Assembly (NCBI RefSeq): GCF_011075055.1
Contig: NW_025401199.1
Location: 1 to 64,000 of the forward strand
From: Mangifera indica
Lineage: Eukaryota > Streptophyta > Magnoliopsida > Sapindales > Anacardiaceae
Length of the DNA stretch: 64,000 bases
Direction of reading: 5' to 3'
The stretch's first letter is position 1. Every line of letters starts with the position of its first letter. The notes below the pieces were generated by a model that was not told where the DNA came from, did no database searches, and was given only the letters and a program-made list of their open reading frames with translations. This document shows, piece after piece, positions 12,201 through 24,711 of this stretch. A program made the position numbers and the translations under genes.

Positions 12201-13321
12201 TAAGTGTGTGAAAACATTCGGTAAGTAGGTAAACTATCAAGGCACCACAATCAACTTAAATAAGCTAGAATTATATACTACTTTGTGTTCTCAACATCCT
12301 ACATGCCTATTTTCTAAAGGTTCAATCCTAAACATTTATAATTAAATCCAATAAATAATCAAATGTGTACTAAATGAAATCCATAATCTTTCAAATCAAA
12401 TTATAAATCAAAATCAAAATATCAATAAGTCCTTATAAGTCCATCAACCACATGTCATTCTTTCATTAACCTACCAACTCGTCATTGTCACCTCTATGTC
12501 TCTCACCTGTAAAAATCAAAAGGAGGAGAGTGAGTGCAAATACTCAATACGTAGAAATAATCTACCCTACAATCAATCAATCATGTTTATCCCTTTCCTT
12601 TTCTAATATAGTTTTGTTTTTATTCAATCTAAGGTTGCTCAGATCTCCACCAAATAAAAGGAATCTTTGTACCCACTCTAGTGACCAATCTCTAAGGCTT
12701 TTCAATCTTAGTTATCCTATCTCTCTAATAATCAATAGACTCACAGTCCTAGCGTATCAATTAATAGAACCTAAATAACATACTTTATATGTCTTGTTAG
12801 GTCGTAGCCTATCAATGACACACAATCCTAATAATTTTCTTTCTTTCTAAGGATACTAATCGACAAACTATACCCTATTTATTAATGTGCTTAAGTCTTG
12901 GATACTCTCTCAACCAAACTATCATCTCATAAATCTATGTCATGTAGGTATCAACTTATCTCAAATATCTCAAGATAATCGAATCTCTATCAAAACTTAA
13001 TCACTCAAAACTCTCCCAGACATCAATCTAGTCTTAATCTATCTCTACATGGGTTTATCAATCATCTCTAAGTATTTCATCAGGCCTTAATCTTTATTTA
13101 AAAATCAATCAAGGTTTTAGTCTGTATGACCTATATATAGCCAAGTCACGAGTGCACATTTTCCTCTAGGTACAATCATGCACTTAACCATGTACAGGTG
13201 TGTAATGTGTAAAGGTGTATGATCACTATTGTGAAGTCACGATACATTCTTATTCTTGCATGTATGGTCATGCCTCACTCCTCATTGGCGTGTTTGGATA
13301 GTACCACAGAGCCAATTGATT
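9219..13321 (-). repeat. Minus-strand gypsy (Tekay/Del-type) LTR fragments, at least two copies
   Basis: LTR 3' ends in reverse orientation are visible at about 9219 (TATAACATTCCTCTCC) and about 11782 (TGTGACACTC...ACATACTCC), matching the reverse complement of the LTR ends at 32771 and 43645. Inside, the reverse complement of 10280-10420 aligns with 42910-43020 in the + strand LTR: both read GATCAAATT followed by CATGTGACYAAGGT. The 'hinge' sequence matching ACTTACTGAGTG...TTTTATAGGT recurs three times, at 9960-10010, 11560-11620 and 12165-12235. No gag or pol coding was found, so this is LTR-derived DNA only. Exact copy boundaries are unclear. Confidence 0.6.
9570..9790. repeat. 111-bp tandem duplication
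   Basis: AACTTGAAATTTATTAATAT at 9570 recurs as AACTTGAAACTTATTAACAT at 9681. Similarity continues through ATATCAATATCAT and ATGACATCAATAA. Two copies, diverged by a handful of substitutions. Confidence 0.75.
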
Positions 13322-14675
13322 TGTACATGTTTATATTGTAATTAATTCATTTATTAATAAAAGTTTGTATTATTTATTCATTTTAAGTTATATCTAATAT
13401 GTTTGTAAAACTAATATATCCTTAGAACAGTATAATCGTGATAAATGGATCAAATGATTAATCGTGGAAACCCTATGAACATATTAGATAGTCATTCTAG
13501 AAATGTTTATAATCTTGGCATTACTTTGACCAAGGGCACGAGTAATGGAGATTAGATTATTGTAGTGTTAAACAACTCCATCGAAAGGTGACAACAGTTC
13601 TCACGTGTCGAAGGTGTTAACCAATAGCTTAGTGTAACACTTAGGTGGACGTTATAGACATGTCCATCAAACAAATCCAACTTGAAGATTTTTATGTAGA
13701 TGGTTGCTCTAATATCTATGGACTAAATCATCTAACTCATAGGTACTATAATCTTTAGACTTGAGATCCCAACCTATCTTGTACAAAGATCGGCATGGTT
13801 TAACACCACCCAATGTGTCACTATAGGATAACTATGAAGGTGGAGATTAGTCATACTGAGATTTGTATAAAGGTTATGGTGGATCAATAAAAATTTGTCA
13901 TTCTTGAGCATAAGAGAAGATATCTTGAATGAGAATACTGAAAACATTGATGACTACTTGAATCTATAGCCATAGTGGGATTAGGTTAGAGCTTGATCTA
14001 AATCATTTGATTATTAAAATATATCAGTTCATATCAAGGAGTCATTAAGATAGATACATATCTATGTCTTAGCCTCGACAGATATTGGTTGATGAATAAA
14101 TTGTATTATACATAACCTTAAAGTTTACAAGGCTTAAAAGTTTTTCACTAACACTCTGTTGATTGGATGGTTATGATGTCTTCCTAGAGTCTAATCTTGG
14201 TCTATATCTAAATTCAACCCAAATCCATATATTATTAGCACAATAGAGAGCTTATAGGTCACATGCATATAGGAGTTGATGTGGACTGTAGTGGTATAAA
14301 GTTATTTGGTGATAATTTTAGAGTGTTTGGGTTGAGGTAAAATTGGGAATAGACTGAGCTTATCCAATAAGATTGAATTAACCCAATTTGACTTTTTTCT
14401 TGACCATGAATAACCTATTCATGACCTACGCATAACTATTCATGGTGAATTAGATTAGGATAAACTTTATCCAAATCTGTGCCGAAAGATCTAAACAAAT
14501 CATAGATCATGTAGGATAAGGATTAAGGATGAACAATAAAACATACGACTATGAATTGTTGTTAATAGCATCTTATAAATAAATACACGATTGTATAATT
14601 TTACATCCTTTTGAAAAATAAACAGTTGAACGTCTGTTCACCCTTTACTCACCCCTCGTGCATAATGCCCTAACA
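13322..14675 (+). mobile_element. Copia-type LTR (solo or remnant)
   Basis: Starts TGTACATGTTTATATTG and ends GCCCTAACA, giving TG...CA limits about 1.35 kb apart. The second half aligns with 62300-62600: both contain CTAACACTCT, TCTAGAGTTTAATCTTGG-like text, and a phrase about a CATATG-rich GGTCA(C/T)ATGCATA site. A TATA-like box TATAAATAAATAC lies near 14575. No pol lies next to it, which suggests a solo LTR interrupting the minus-strand gypsy LTR DNA. I found no matching 5-bp target duplication, so the ends are tentative. Confidence 0.6.
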
Positions 14676-15738
14676 GCCTTTTATGTATGATTTCAACCTC
14701 CTTCTGTCCATGCTTCATGTAGATACCAACGTATTGCTCTACTGTGGGTTAAAAAGTGATTTTCTTGCCATGCAGAGATTGAATGAGCTATCAAACCCAG
14801 GTATCATATTCTAAACACCCTATGGTTGGTTTGCCATGCTTATGTATGTTTTGTCTAAAACATGATTGAGCAAGAGGATATTTAGTCTATGTGTTTATTT
14901 ATTAAAATTTTATTGTGTTTCGTTACCCACTCCAGTCTCTAGTGACCCGAAATTTGCCTATAGTACATATATACATAAAAGTTTATATATGGGCGTTCTT
15001 TCTTTGGGTGCACAAACATACATCTCCTAAATATTGTTTATCTTTTTCTTCGAAAAACCCTAAGTCAATATCTTAATTCTCTAGTCATACATGACTGTAC
15101 ATATATGCTTGAATTCGAACCTTTGTCACGCTTGTGAAACCATAACTTACCTTGTATAGTGGTTGTGGGTCCGGTTACTATGCACTGGATTTACTAGTCT
15201 AAAAAATACTGATAAGGTCTCTGGTTAACCAAAAAAATGATGTACGAGCATACATATTTATATTTTGCTAGCATGGCAACTTGTGTTGTAGTCAACGTAT
15301 AGGCATACACCTCCCTTTGCACAGTTGCACATCAAGTCAAAATCTAAATTCTAACTCTAATTTTAGCCCTACTTATTTCAAATTCGAATATAAGTCTAGG
15401 CAAAGGACAAAATTGCCTCTCGAAGCATACCTAAAGTGTTTCATTAACTATATACCATCGGAGCCTTAAAAAATATCATAGTGTCCTCCCAAGTTAGGAG
15501 ATTTGTGGTCCTCAATTTCAATATCCAAGGGACCCTACCAACTCCTAAGCAATAAACAAAATCACCTAGATTTTCCAAGGTCTCACATATCCATAACTAC
15601 ATAATGAAAGAAAATAAATTTAAGTTAGTAGATAATGAAAATGAAAACTTTTTCAAATTCTTAAAAAAAATCTACAATTTCCTTACCTAAAAAATTAATA
15701 GGTACACATAATTTACTATAGGGGGACGTTTAGAAATG
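14676..15738. other. LTR-derived or unassigned repeat DNA
   Basis: The right flank of the copia LTR resembles the repeat DNA left of it, with phrases such as TACGAGCATACATAT. No gene is supported; the ORF at 15281-15469 has no recognisable features. Confidence 0.35.
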
Positions 15739-16240
15739 GTGGATACTGATGGATAACATCTTCGTATTGCTTCTATACAATCCACAAAATTGATTTAGTC
15801 ATCAAGTTCCACACCATGCAGCCCCTTATATAATGGTCTTCGTATTGCTTCTATACAATCCACAAAATTGATTTAGTCATCAAGTTCCACACCATGCAGC
15901 CCCTTATATAATGGTATGCATCCAAATCATCAGCTTAAAATAAGAGGTGATTCGAAGCCACCTTTCTATTATATGTCCCCATAATCTCGTGATGTAGAAA
16001 ATAGAGGACAACAAGCTTGACAACATCCACATCATTGTCACCCTATAATTGGGACTCAAAAGTTACACGTAAATCTTTATATGATACCGATGCAAAACTA
16101 GGGAAATAGTGCCACCTCAACCTAGGTCTCCTTGACACTAACACGTATGATTGGAAGTTGGTGTACTCACTAAAAAGTAATCTCGTAACTAGTGCAAACT
16201 TTACCAAGATGAAACAAACATTTACTCCATTTACCAAAAC
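15739..16240 (-). pseudogene. DUF1985-like fragment from a Ulp1-carrying transposon
   Basis: Minus-strand reading gives FILVKFALVTRLLFSEY from the ORF 16237-16043. After a stop and frame change it gives VVKLVVLYFLHHEIMG, then ADDLDAYHYIRGCMVWNL. This order resembles the plant DUF1985 domain (FALVTGL... VKLALLYFLE... LVDDLE.FN.YPWG), usually found in transposon-borne proteins with a Ulp1-type peptidase. It is broken by stops, and a stretch of it is exactly duplicated at 15759-15914. No peptidase part was seen nearby. Family assignment comes from memory of the domain pattern. Confidence 0.5.
15759..15914. repeat. 78-bp tandem duplication, apparently perfect
   Basis: TCTTCGTATTGCTTCTATAC starts at 15759 and again at 15837. 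The two 78-bp copies look identical through to CCCCTTATATAATGG. The unit length is a multiple of three (26 codons) and lies within the DUF1985-like fragment. Confidence 0.9.
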
Positions 16241-18472
16241 GAAAACTCTCGTGTGGGATCTCCTTAATTAATCTATAGGAAAAAGGACCCAATGTAATAG
16301 CATGACAATAATCTAGTGCTCCTCCATATCAAGAAGATGTCCAAAACTTGTCCCTCAAAGTAGTCGATGTTGGATCATAGTTAACTTTGCCCTGATGCTT
16401 GCAATCATTTCTTTGTGCCTTCAAATTGTTAACTAGACCCTTTATTGGTGGGCATCATTGAATTTAAATTCACCTTTGCGGTTATTTATTGGAAATCTGG
16501 GAAAAAGAAAACAAAAAAACATAAGTTAGTAAACAAAACCAATAACTAAAAATAATGCAATACACAAAAACAAATAAAACAAGAAATTTGGTCAAATAAA
16601 ATGAAAAATAAAAAAATTTTAAAAGTTGTATTGTGTACAGTATAATAAACAGTAAATTCCATTAAATTTTCCATTAAATATAAAGACAATAGTAATAAGG
16701 ACAGTAGTGTTCACAATCACTTCTATTAAAATTTTGGTCAAAGTTAACATGTACAGCTTTGTAAATAGGACCAAGTACAGTACCATGAACAATGGTGGCG
16801 AGTTGTAACAAATATCAATTGTCGCCCATAGGCATCCGACCTATAGATTTCCTCCTTGAACAGTGGTAGGTGGGGTCTAGGACATATCAATTTGCCTTTT
16901 AGGCGTCTGCTACCTTTTCCCCCAAACAATGGTAGGCTCAAGGTAAGCGCGACTGCATCCAGCTACCAATTTTTCCCCCCAAACAATGGTAGGCGCAAGA
17001 TAGGCATGTCGCGCCTACCCCGATTTCGTTGCTGACAACAAGCAATTTTTTGCAATTTCTGACAAATTATGTTGTCTGAATCCATAAACTAAAACATTAA
17101 CCAGAAACAATATTTCAAACGCTACAAACCAATTTAAACTTTAAAAAAACCAAAGCTTTACTAATCAAAATAGAAATTTCAAACCCTTCACCAACAAAAA
17201 AAAATGAAATTTTCCGACAACAATATCAATCTCAACACTTAAATCAGCACCTTACCTAACAAATAAGCATTTTCTATCAACAAATAACCATTTCCAAACT
17301 CAAAAACCAAAAATTGCAAAATCTAACCAATTATAAACATAGCCAAAAACAAATACAAAATGAATAGATTATTAATCTATTAAGCCATTTTAGAGATGAA
17401 TTTAACTAAAAAAGTAAACGATAACAAAGATTTTGAGTCAAAATCGTTAAAAAACTAGAATAGAATGTGAGAGGTAAGAGAGTTTGGCAGGTAAATGATA
17501 TGGAGTCGGCCCATATTCTACAATCAAGCTCTATCAACTATATCCAAGCTCATGCTCATTCTCCATACCATTCGGCTATAATAGCTCAAATGGGTTCAAA
17601 TCACTTAATTAGGTGTAATGTGCTCACTTGGGTTCAAGAATAGCATCCAAGCCTAATGAAATTGTTTATTTACTTACGTATTAGCTAAATTTATGTAAAT
17701 TAGTAATTTATTAGCTCATCATGGGAATTGCAAGCAAGTCAAAGGAGGCTTTAATAAAGGAGAAAAGATGACAATTGGTTAGCTCAAGAATTACCCAATT
17801 TGACAAGGGCAATGGATGACACCTTAGGTGGCCTCTTGTCCCCTTTCCTCTTTGAGCAGTCACATAATCTAATGCTATTTGGGTTGAGATCTCAAGAAAC
17901 CTTATTTTATTATTGCTTGACTCTTTCATGTAAAAAGGTTAGACATTATTGAATGAAAAACTATTCTTGTTGCTTGAGCAAACTTGATCCTTTGTCTATT
18001 CTCTTTTTTGGCTAGAATTTGGTGGTGGAACCCCTTGGCTAGTCGGTTGTCCTTTAAGCCTTGGGTCCTTGTTGGTAAATTATTTTGTTATTTTGTGTAT
18101 TGCTTACTTGTTACCTTAAATTCTAGTCTTGGTTGAAACTTGCATGAGATACATTAGAGGTTGAATTGCTTAACTCACCTTAACTTGAGCTATACTTGTA
18201 CTTGGACCACATAAGTAAAGTGATGAAAATGAGGTATTCCCCTCATTTTATATATAAGGAGAATTTTGATTAAGCGCTTCTGATTAGCTAAAATTATAAA
18301 ATGAAAAAAAAAAAGTAAAAAATGTATAGAATGAATAAAAAATCACTATATTTATTAATTTCCCCTTTGTTGACATTTAGTCTTTAGATAGCTAATCAAG
18401 AAAGGTTAGGTAAACTTATGCTTGGTCATGTGGGGAGTTTTGTTTTTTGCTCTAACCCAAGGACATGTCATA
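16241..18472. other. Repeat-rich intergenic DNA, no gene recognised
   Basis: A GC-richer patch at 16740-17030 contains two related segments, each with CCCCCAAACAATGGTAGG, at about 16917 and 16977. The rest is AT-rich. 17480-18130 resembles LTR-type non-coding DNA (long open pyrimidine-rich runs, no pol), but I cannot name a family. Confidence 0.4.
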
Positions 18473-18734
18473 TAGGGGTGGTCAAGGTCTAGTTTGGTGG
18501 GTTTACAATATTTTTCAACCCAAACTGAAAAATGATTTGAAAATTTTCAAATCAAACCAAACCAAATTAAAAATATACGATTTGAACAGAATAAAAATCA
18601 TTCACTTTTAATATTTCATATTCAATAAAAAATAAAATAATTATAGTTATCTAGGACAAAAGACATAATATTTCACTTGTACCTATCTATGTACATGACA
18701 TCAATAATATCTTTTTTGTGTGAAAGTAATAGTT

Positions 18735-18910
18735 AAACATAACATACTTAATTTATAATAATCCTATCATAAATATAACATACTTAATTTATAGTAATAA
18801 CATCATAAACACAATATACCTAATTTATAATAACAACATATATAACATACTTAATTTATAGTAATAACATCATAAACACAACATACCTAATTTATAATAA
18901 CAACATTATA
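18735..18910. repeat. Short tandem repeats around ACATACTTAATTTATA
   Basis: The phrase ACATACTTAATTTATAATAA and close variants recur about five times, with two longer units of about 80 bp sharing ATAGTAATAACATCATAAAC. It lies within the degraded hAT-like element. Confidence 0.7.
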
Positions 18911-20191
18911 ATCTATAGTCTCTAATATAGAACACTAAATAAATATTGCATAAACATTGTTTACTTTAATCAAACTCAGAGTTGGTTAATTGACAATATA
19001 AAAGTAAACATTCATTTTTCACCTTAAAATTTCACTAGATTATAGACATCAACCAGTTAGAAACCGATCCCTTTTCTTTAAGCTACCACATCTCAAATGA
19101 TACATAATATTTCCTTTATTTCACTCTCTAAGAAAATGTCTTTAAATTGACTCTTGATCTTTTTTCCACTTTTATTCAATTCTAGATGAAGTTTGTGAAT
19201 GAGTATAAATAAAGATAAGATAAGGTCTATCAATTTCAAAATTCATAAGACTCTAGTAACACATTTCTGGTGAAGATATTCAACTTCAATTGCACAACAA
19301 TTCAAACAAAACAAAAATTATATCATTAATAATAACAATGCGGCGATTCTACACCTTTCTTTCTCCCCATTACTCAGCGCAATTATAAATTTGAACATGA
19401 AACAACACTGCACCATCATCACTTGTGTAAACTTAACAGAATAATCATTTGAATAAATGGAAAACCAATATTTCACTTCTTATCAAATTATAATTTGAAA
19501 AGGCTAAAGTGGCATGGGAAGCCGACTAAACACAATTATGATCAGTTGGCTTTATGACAAATGCATATATGACATTATGTTATCAGTTGGGCTAGCAACC
19601 AACCACAAACCTGATTAGTAACAAATGCATGTATGAAATGATGGCATTTATCGAGACAAAGACTAAATACAACTTCGATTAGTTGGTTTAAAATGAATGC
19701 ATATAATTTTATGGAGGATTCATAAGTGTGAAATAAAAAAAGAAACATGAGAGTATTGCTAGGAACAGAAGTTCAAAAGAGTGGTAATGAAAAGGTGCAA
19801 ATTGCCAAGGATATGACGAAATTATTTCTTTTATTTATTGAAACTATTCTAATCTTATAACTTCTATCGTAGAGCAAGATTATAATTACAACATATAAAT
19901 TGATATCCTTGACATTGAAAAACTGATCAATCCTATTGATGTCCCATTGTTGAAAGTTAAACCATGTCAACTAATGTAAATTCATAGCTCAAACAACAAC
20001 TGGAAGCTGGAAACTCAATATACATCTATAACCATGAAAGGGACAAAAGCAAGCGAACGATTTATTAGTGATGGCAAGTTAAATGACAACTTAAATGTGT
20101 CTAATGACAACGAATTGATTGAAGCTTGAGATGATGACCGAGACCATAAAAGATGGTGACGGAGCTATAGTTATTTTCCAGTGAGAAAGAA

Positions 20192-20193
<2 letters not shown>

Positions 20194-20233
<40 letters not shown>
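20194..20233. repeat. (TA)n microsatellite
   Basis: About 20 TA units in an uninterrupted run, followed by TTTATTTATTTATA. Confidence 0.95.
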
Positions 20234-20237
<4 letters not shown>

Positions 20238-20421
20238 TTATTTATACTAAACTACATTTTATAACCCAAACCAAACCAAACTGTAATTTTTTAATGATTT
20301 GGTTTGATTTTACAGATTGAACCGAATTATGCATACCTTTAGTGTTATGTGATAGCTAGCACCTATTTGGGCTTTGTACATGATTTCCAATTTATACAAA
20401 GATGCTTAAAAATGATAATAA

Positions 20422-21010
20422 TATTATTAGAACAATATTATGTGTGCTCACTTTGGGTACACAAATATGTATATATTTACATGTGTTATCACATGATTGT
20501 ATTTTACTTTATTCTTAATTTAAAATTACTTAATCATGTGATGACATATATAAGTATGTATATAGTTTTATTGATATTCTTATTCAAAGACCAATATTAT
20601 GTGTATCTATTTTAAGTATATAAATAAGTACACAATCTGTGTTATTATGTGATTAGATATTACTTTATCATTAATTCAAAATAATTCAATCATATAATAA
20701 CACACATCAAATATATACTTGTTTGTGTACTTAAAGTAGGTACACATAATTTTACAATTTTTCAAATATCAATTAAAAGAATATTTTTGAGTTGATATGT
20801 GATATATATGAATAAAATCAAATTATTTAAATTTATATGTACAAACTTAGTTGATAGCTTATGATTAAGTATATAATTGTTTATTTTTTTCTCAATTTAA
20901 AATTACTCGATTAAATGCTATCATCTCAGTTTATAGAGATTAGTATACAATTTGTATATGTGTAGTATTACTATGTGATATAAGTATGTGTACCTAGTTT
21001 TGAATTTTAA
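20422..21010. mobile_element. Palindromic MITE cluster upstream of the NPF gene
   Basis: The clearest unit is 20593-20755, about 163 bp. Its left half (ATTATGTGTATCTATTTTAA, then GTGTTATTATGTGATT) pairs with the reverse complement of its right half (TTAAAGTAGGTACACATAAT, with AATCATATAATAACAC). Related, less complete units are at 20422-20570 and about 20820-21010, sharing GTGTTATCACATGATT and TGTGTACCTAG-type ends. Such near-perfect hairpins are typical of plant MITEs. The superfamily is not determined because no clear target duplication was found. Confidence 0.65.
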
Positions 21011-21406
21011 GTATTTAATTGAATAAATAAATCATATATCATCGTATAATTAAATAACTAATAAAATCATTTAATTACGCACATCAATAATCATAGAATA
21101 AATAAAATTATATATAAAAATAAACTATAAACCCTTATATGAACATAAATTAGTAAGATTTATTACGTGTCTTTTGTAATTGTATTATTATAAATAAAAG
21201 GATGATAATATAATTAAATAATTTTAAATTAAAAAAATTATAATACACTATTATTTATAAAAAACTTTGTATATGCTATTTTTGCACCTACTTTTATTAA
21301 AAGCAAAATCTACGCCAGAGAGTCCACATCCACGTATACAGATGAAATAAAAATACCATTTTTGTTCCTCGAATTAGAGTTTGGTTGTTAATTGATTTTA
21401 CTTTAG

Positions 21407-23892
21407 ATGATGGACGACATCCCTACTCTCCCTGACGCCGCAACTCCGCTTCTTGAAGATAGCGTTGATGGCTCCGTTGACTACAAAGGCCGACCAGCCA
21501 AAAGATCCACTTCTGGCCGCTGGAGATCTGCATCTTTCATTATTGCTGTTGAGATGGCTGAGAGATTCGCCTATTATGGTATTGGTTCCAACCTTATTAC
21601 CTACTTGACTGGCCCACTGGGTCAGTCCACTGCAACGGCGGCGGAGAACGTCAACGCCTGGTCAGGCACGGCCTCGCTTCTGCCTCTTTTAGGAGCATTT
21701 GTTGCTGATTCTTTCCTTGGACGTTACCGTACTATTGTTGTCGCCAGTCTTATGTACATTCTGGTGAGTTTATTCATTTCTGAATTGTGGGATTTGTTTC
21801 ATCGTAAAGTAGGCTTGTATTTTTTTGACATTTTGGTTTTGATTGTATGTTAAAGTTCTTAACTTTAAATGCTCATATGTTAATGCTAAGTTTTAAATCA
21901 AGTGATTTACTGAGAAAGAATTTGAGTGCTTTCTCTTAGCAAGTTTCTTTCATGTTTTGGCTTTCACTGTATTGACCTGAATTTGTATGATTTTAACAGG
22001 GACTGGGCTTGCTGACTTTATCAGCTATGTTGCCATTGCCCGACACTTCTGATTGCCAAAACACAAATAAAATCAAATCATGTCCTCAATATCAGTTCCA
22101 AGTAATTTTATTCTTCTTCTCTTTGTACTTGGTAGCACTTGGGCAAGGAGGGCACAAGCCTTGTGTTCAGGCTTTTGGTGCGGATCAGTTTGATGGTCAG
22201 GATCCAGAGGAATGCAAGCTGAAAAGTTCGTTCTTTAATTGGTGGTATTTCGGAATCTGTGGGGGAACCTTGTTAACACTTATAATCTTAAACTACATCC
22301 AAGACAACCTCAATTGGGTTCTTGGGTTTGGACTTCCATGTATATTGATGGTTATTGCCCTGTTTATTTTCTTGCTTGGAACCAAGACTTATCGATTTAG
22401 CATAAAAGGTGATGGGAAAAGCCCGTTTGTGAGAATTGGTAGTGTTTTTGTTGCTGCTGCTAGGAATTGGCGAACTACTCCTTCTGCTATAGCTCTTGAA
22501 GAGGAAGCTCGTGGAACCTTGCCACATCAAAATTCTGAGCAATACAAGTAAGGAAAACATTTGAATCATTTGAAATTTAAAAAGAAACAAAAGAACTCAA
22601 GCCATCAAGTTATTCTGTGAAGAAATATGATGTCCGAAAATTTATATGAGATCTGTTCGTGCACAACTGCAACTTGTACTGCAAAGTAATTTGAAAGGAG
22701 TGAAAATTTATTCTTCAAGGATTAAAATTTCACATAAAACTAATCACTTTGTTTTGCTTTATATAACATTTTATAACATTGAAAAGTCATATATAATTAT
22801 ATTTTTACGGTGCTATTGTATTAAAATTCTTAGGTTTGGTGAAACTTCATCTTCTGCTTACCATCAGATAAACATGTACACATGCAATACCATGAAACTT
22901 GTACAAAGATATTACTGATGCAACCATAAAGAGGATCCCTTGTTAGTGGAGAAGTACTCTGTTCTCTATTTGTTTCCAGGACTGTTGCTTTTTCTGGTGG
23001 TTCTAAATTCTTAATGAATTGTTTTTAGAACATTTGATGCAGTCAATATATCATACTGAAATGAAAATCTCGCAGGTTTCTCAACAAAGCCCTTCTTGCA
23101 CCAGATGGTTCAAAGGAATATGGGAAGTTGTGTAGCATCAGCGAAGTTGAAGAAGCAAAAGCATTTCTGAGGCTTGTTCCAATATGGGTTACGAGCTTGA
23201 TTTATGCCATTGTGTTTGCTCAATCTTCAACTTTCTTTACAAAGCAAGGAGTTACAATGGACAGATCAATTACACCAACCTTTGACATACCAGCTGCTTC
23301 ACTTCAATCCTTCATAAGCCTTGCCATTTTTCTCACCATTCCCATCTATGACCGTGTTTTTGTTCCTATTGCAAGAACCTTCTCCGGGAAACCTTCTGGC
23401 ATTACAATGCTTCAAAGAATTGGAACTGGGATGTTTTTATCTGTTTTGTCGATGGTGATTGCAGCATTAGTTGAGATGAAGAGACTTAAAACTGCTAAAG
23501 AATATGGACTGATTGACAAGCCAAATGTGACAATTCCAGTAAGTGTGTGCTGGTTGATTCCTCAATATATCTTGTTTGGTGTCGCTGATGCTTTCACCAT
23601 GGTTGGTCTTCAAGAATTTTTCTATGATCAAGTCTCATCTGAATTAAGGAGTGTAGGTCTCTCACTATACCTCAGTATCTTCGGTGTTGGTAGCTTTCTT
23701 AGCAGCTTTCTAGTATCTGCCATTGATAAAGCAACCAGTGGAGATGGCCATGAAAGCTGGTTCCCTAATAATCTGAACAAGGGACATCTTGATTACTTCT
23801 ATTGGCTTCTTGCTGGACTGAGTATTATAGAATTTGTGGTCTACTTGTATTTTGCAAAGTCATACATTTATAATAAGGGAAGCAAAATATGA
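21407..23892 (+). CDS. NPF/POT-family proton-coupled transporter (NPF5-like), 3 exons
   Basis: Exons 21407-21763, 22000-22547 and 23076-23892 join in frame with GT-AG introns to give 573 aa, the usual NPF length. These membrane carriers couple proton flow to uptake of nitrate, peptides or other small solutes. The proton-coupling ExxER motif is intact as E49-x-x-E52-R53 ([11 protein letters not shown]). Other POT hallmarks are [14 protein letters not shown] (residues ~96-109), [19 protein letters not shown] in exon 2 and [12 protein letters not shown] soon after. A basic cytoplasmic loop follows in late exon 2. Exon 3 has [20 protein letters not shown] and the C-terminal helices with EFFYDQ. 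About 12 membrane helices are expected. ATG 21407 is followed directly by a second ATG at 21410; either could start it. No stops or lost motifs, so it is likely functional. Resemblance to the NPF5.10 group is from memory; the substrate cannot be read from sequence. Confidence 0.95.
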
Positions 23893-24305
23893 ATGGACTT
23901 CACGATAAGGAATGTTGTTGTTGTAGCTAGCTAGCAAAGATCATGAGGTTTCTTTTGAATATAACAGCAATTGAAGCAAGTACAATGAGGTTGGATTTCT
24001 GTCCAACAAACCCAGAAGCAAAATAGAATCCCAAGGATTAGATATTCGTGGGAGGAAGAAAAGAATGTGACATTGTATATCTGGAGTGTTCTTATACTAG
24101 TTGCTATGGCTTTGATGTAAATAATACTTCAAATTGAGCTTCGAATATTGTTAGGTATGCGTATGAAAAGAAATGGATATTGTCACTAGTATTCATGTTT
24201 AAATAGTGCATTTTCATACTATAAGTTTTGGAAATGAATGAAGTCACTTCGAACAACCAAGATTTAATCATGCAACAGCAGGAAAATTCAACTTAGATAA
24301 AGATA
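23893..24305 (+). other. NPF gene 3' UTR and downstream flank
   Basis: The sequence after the stop is non-repetitive and lacks ORFs. AATAAT-type and TGTAAAT-type polyadenylation-like motifs occur near 24115-24125. The transcript end cannot be fixed from sequence alone. Confidence 0.4.
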
Positions 24306-24711
24306 CGGTTTGTATAAGTACTGTTTATTATAAAAAATGAAAGATTATATAAATTATTTTAAAAATTATTAGGTATAAATTGTTACAATATTTGATAAAT
24401 TTTGATAAAAATTTATAAATATAAATAATTATTGTGTTTGGTTGGAAGTAATAAAAAAATATTAAGAAATTATTTTACTTAAACGCCTTCAGTATAATTA
24501 TTTTAAAATATTTTCATGTTACTTGTTATATTAATTGAAAATTAAGTTATTTTAGTTCTAAAAAATTAATAAAAATATAATTATAACAAAATTAAAACTA
24601 CATTAGTAATTTTTTAATACATAAAGTGAATATTACCTCTTATTTTATCTGTCACATAGTAATAGAAGATTATTGAAATCTTTTATTTCCTGTCAAACCA
24701 AACAAAATAAT
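24306..24711 (-). mobile_element. AT-rich MITE, family shared with 45846-46328
   Basis: Its reverse complement aligns along almost its whole length with 45846-46328: both have TTTGTTTGGTTTGACAG-like starts, AATAATCTTCTATTAC, AAAAATTACTAA and ATAATTATTTATA. No coding sequence. It lies about 410 bp after the NPF stop. A target duplication was not found. Confidence 0.65.

Larger units (their letters stand above)
18473..20341. mobile_element. Degraded hAT-like element
   Basis: Left end TAGGGGTGGTCAAGG, followed by GGTTTGG-type text. The right end reads, in reverse complement, TAAAGGTATGCATAATTCGG. Subterminal AACCAAACC/GGTTTGGTTT motifs near both ends (18550-18570 and 20268-20312) are typical of plant hAT elements. 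Flanking octamers ATGTCATA (18465-18472) and GTGTTATG (20342-20349) agree at 5 of 8 positions, and all differences are transitions, consistent with an old 8-bp duplication. No transposase is readable. Inside are a tandem repeat at 18735-18910 and a TA run at 20194-20233. Confidence 0.5.

Noticed and set aside
22288..22590. 100-codon minus-strand ORF within NPF exon 2
   Set aside because: It is the antisense shadow of a well-supported coding exon.
22646..22918. 90-codon ORF in NPF intron 2
   Set aside because: It lies fully within the intron between 22548 and 23075 and shows no domain or codon bias.
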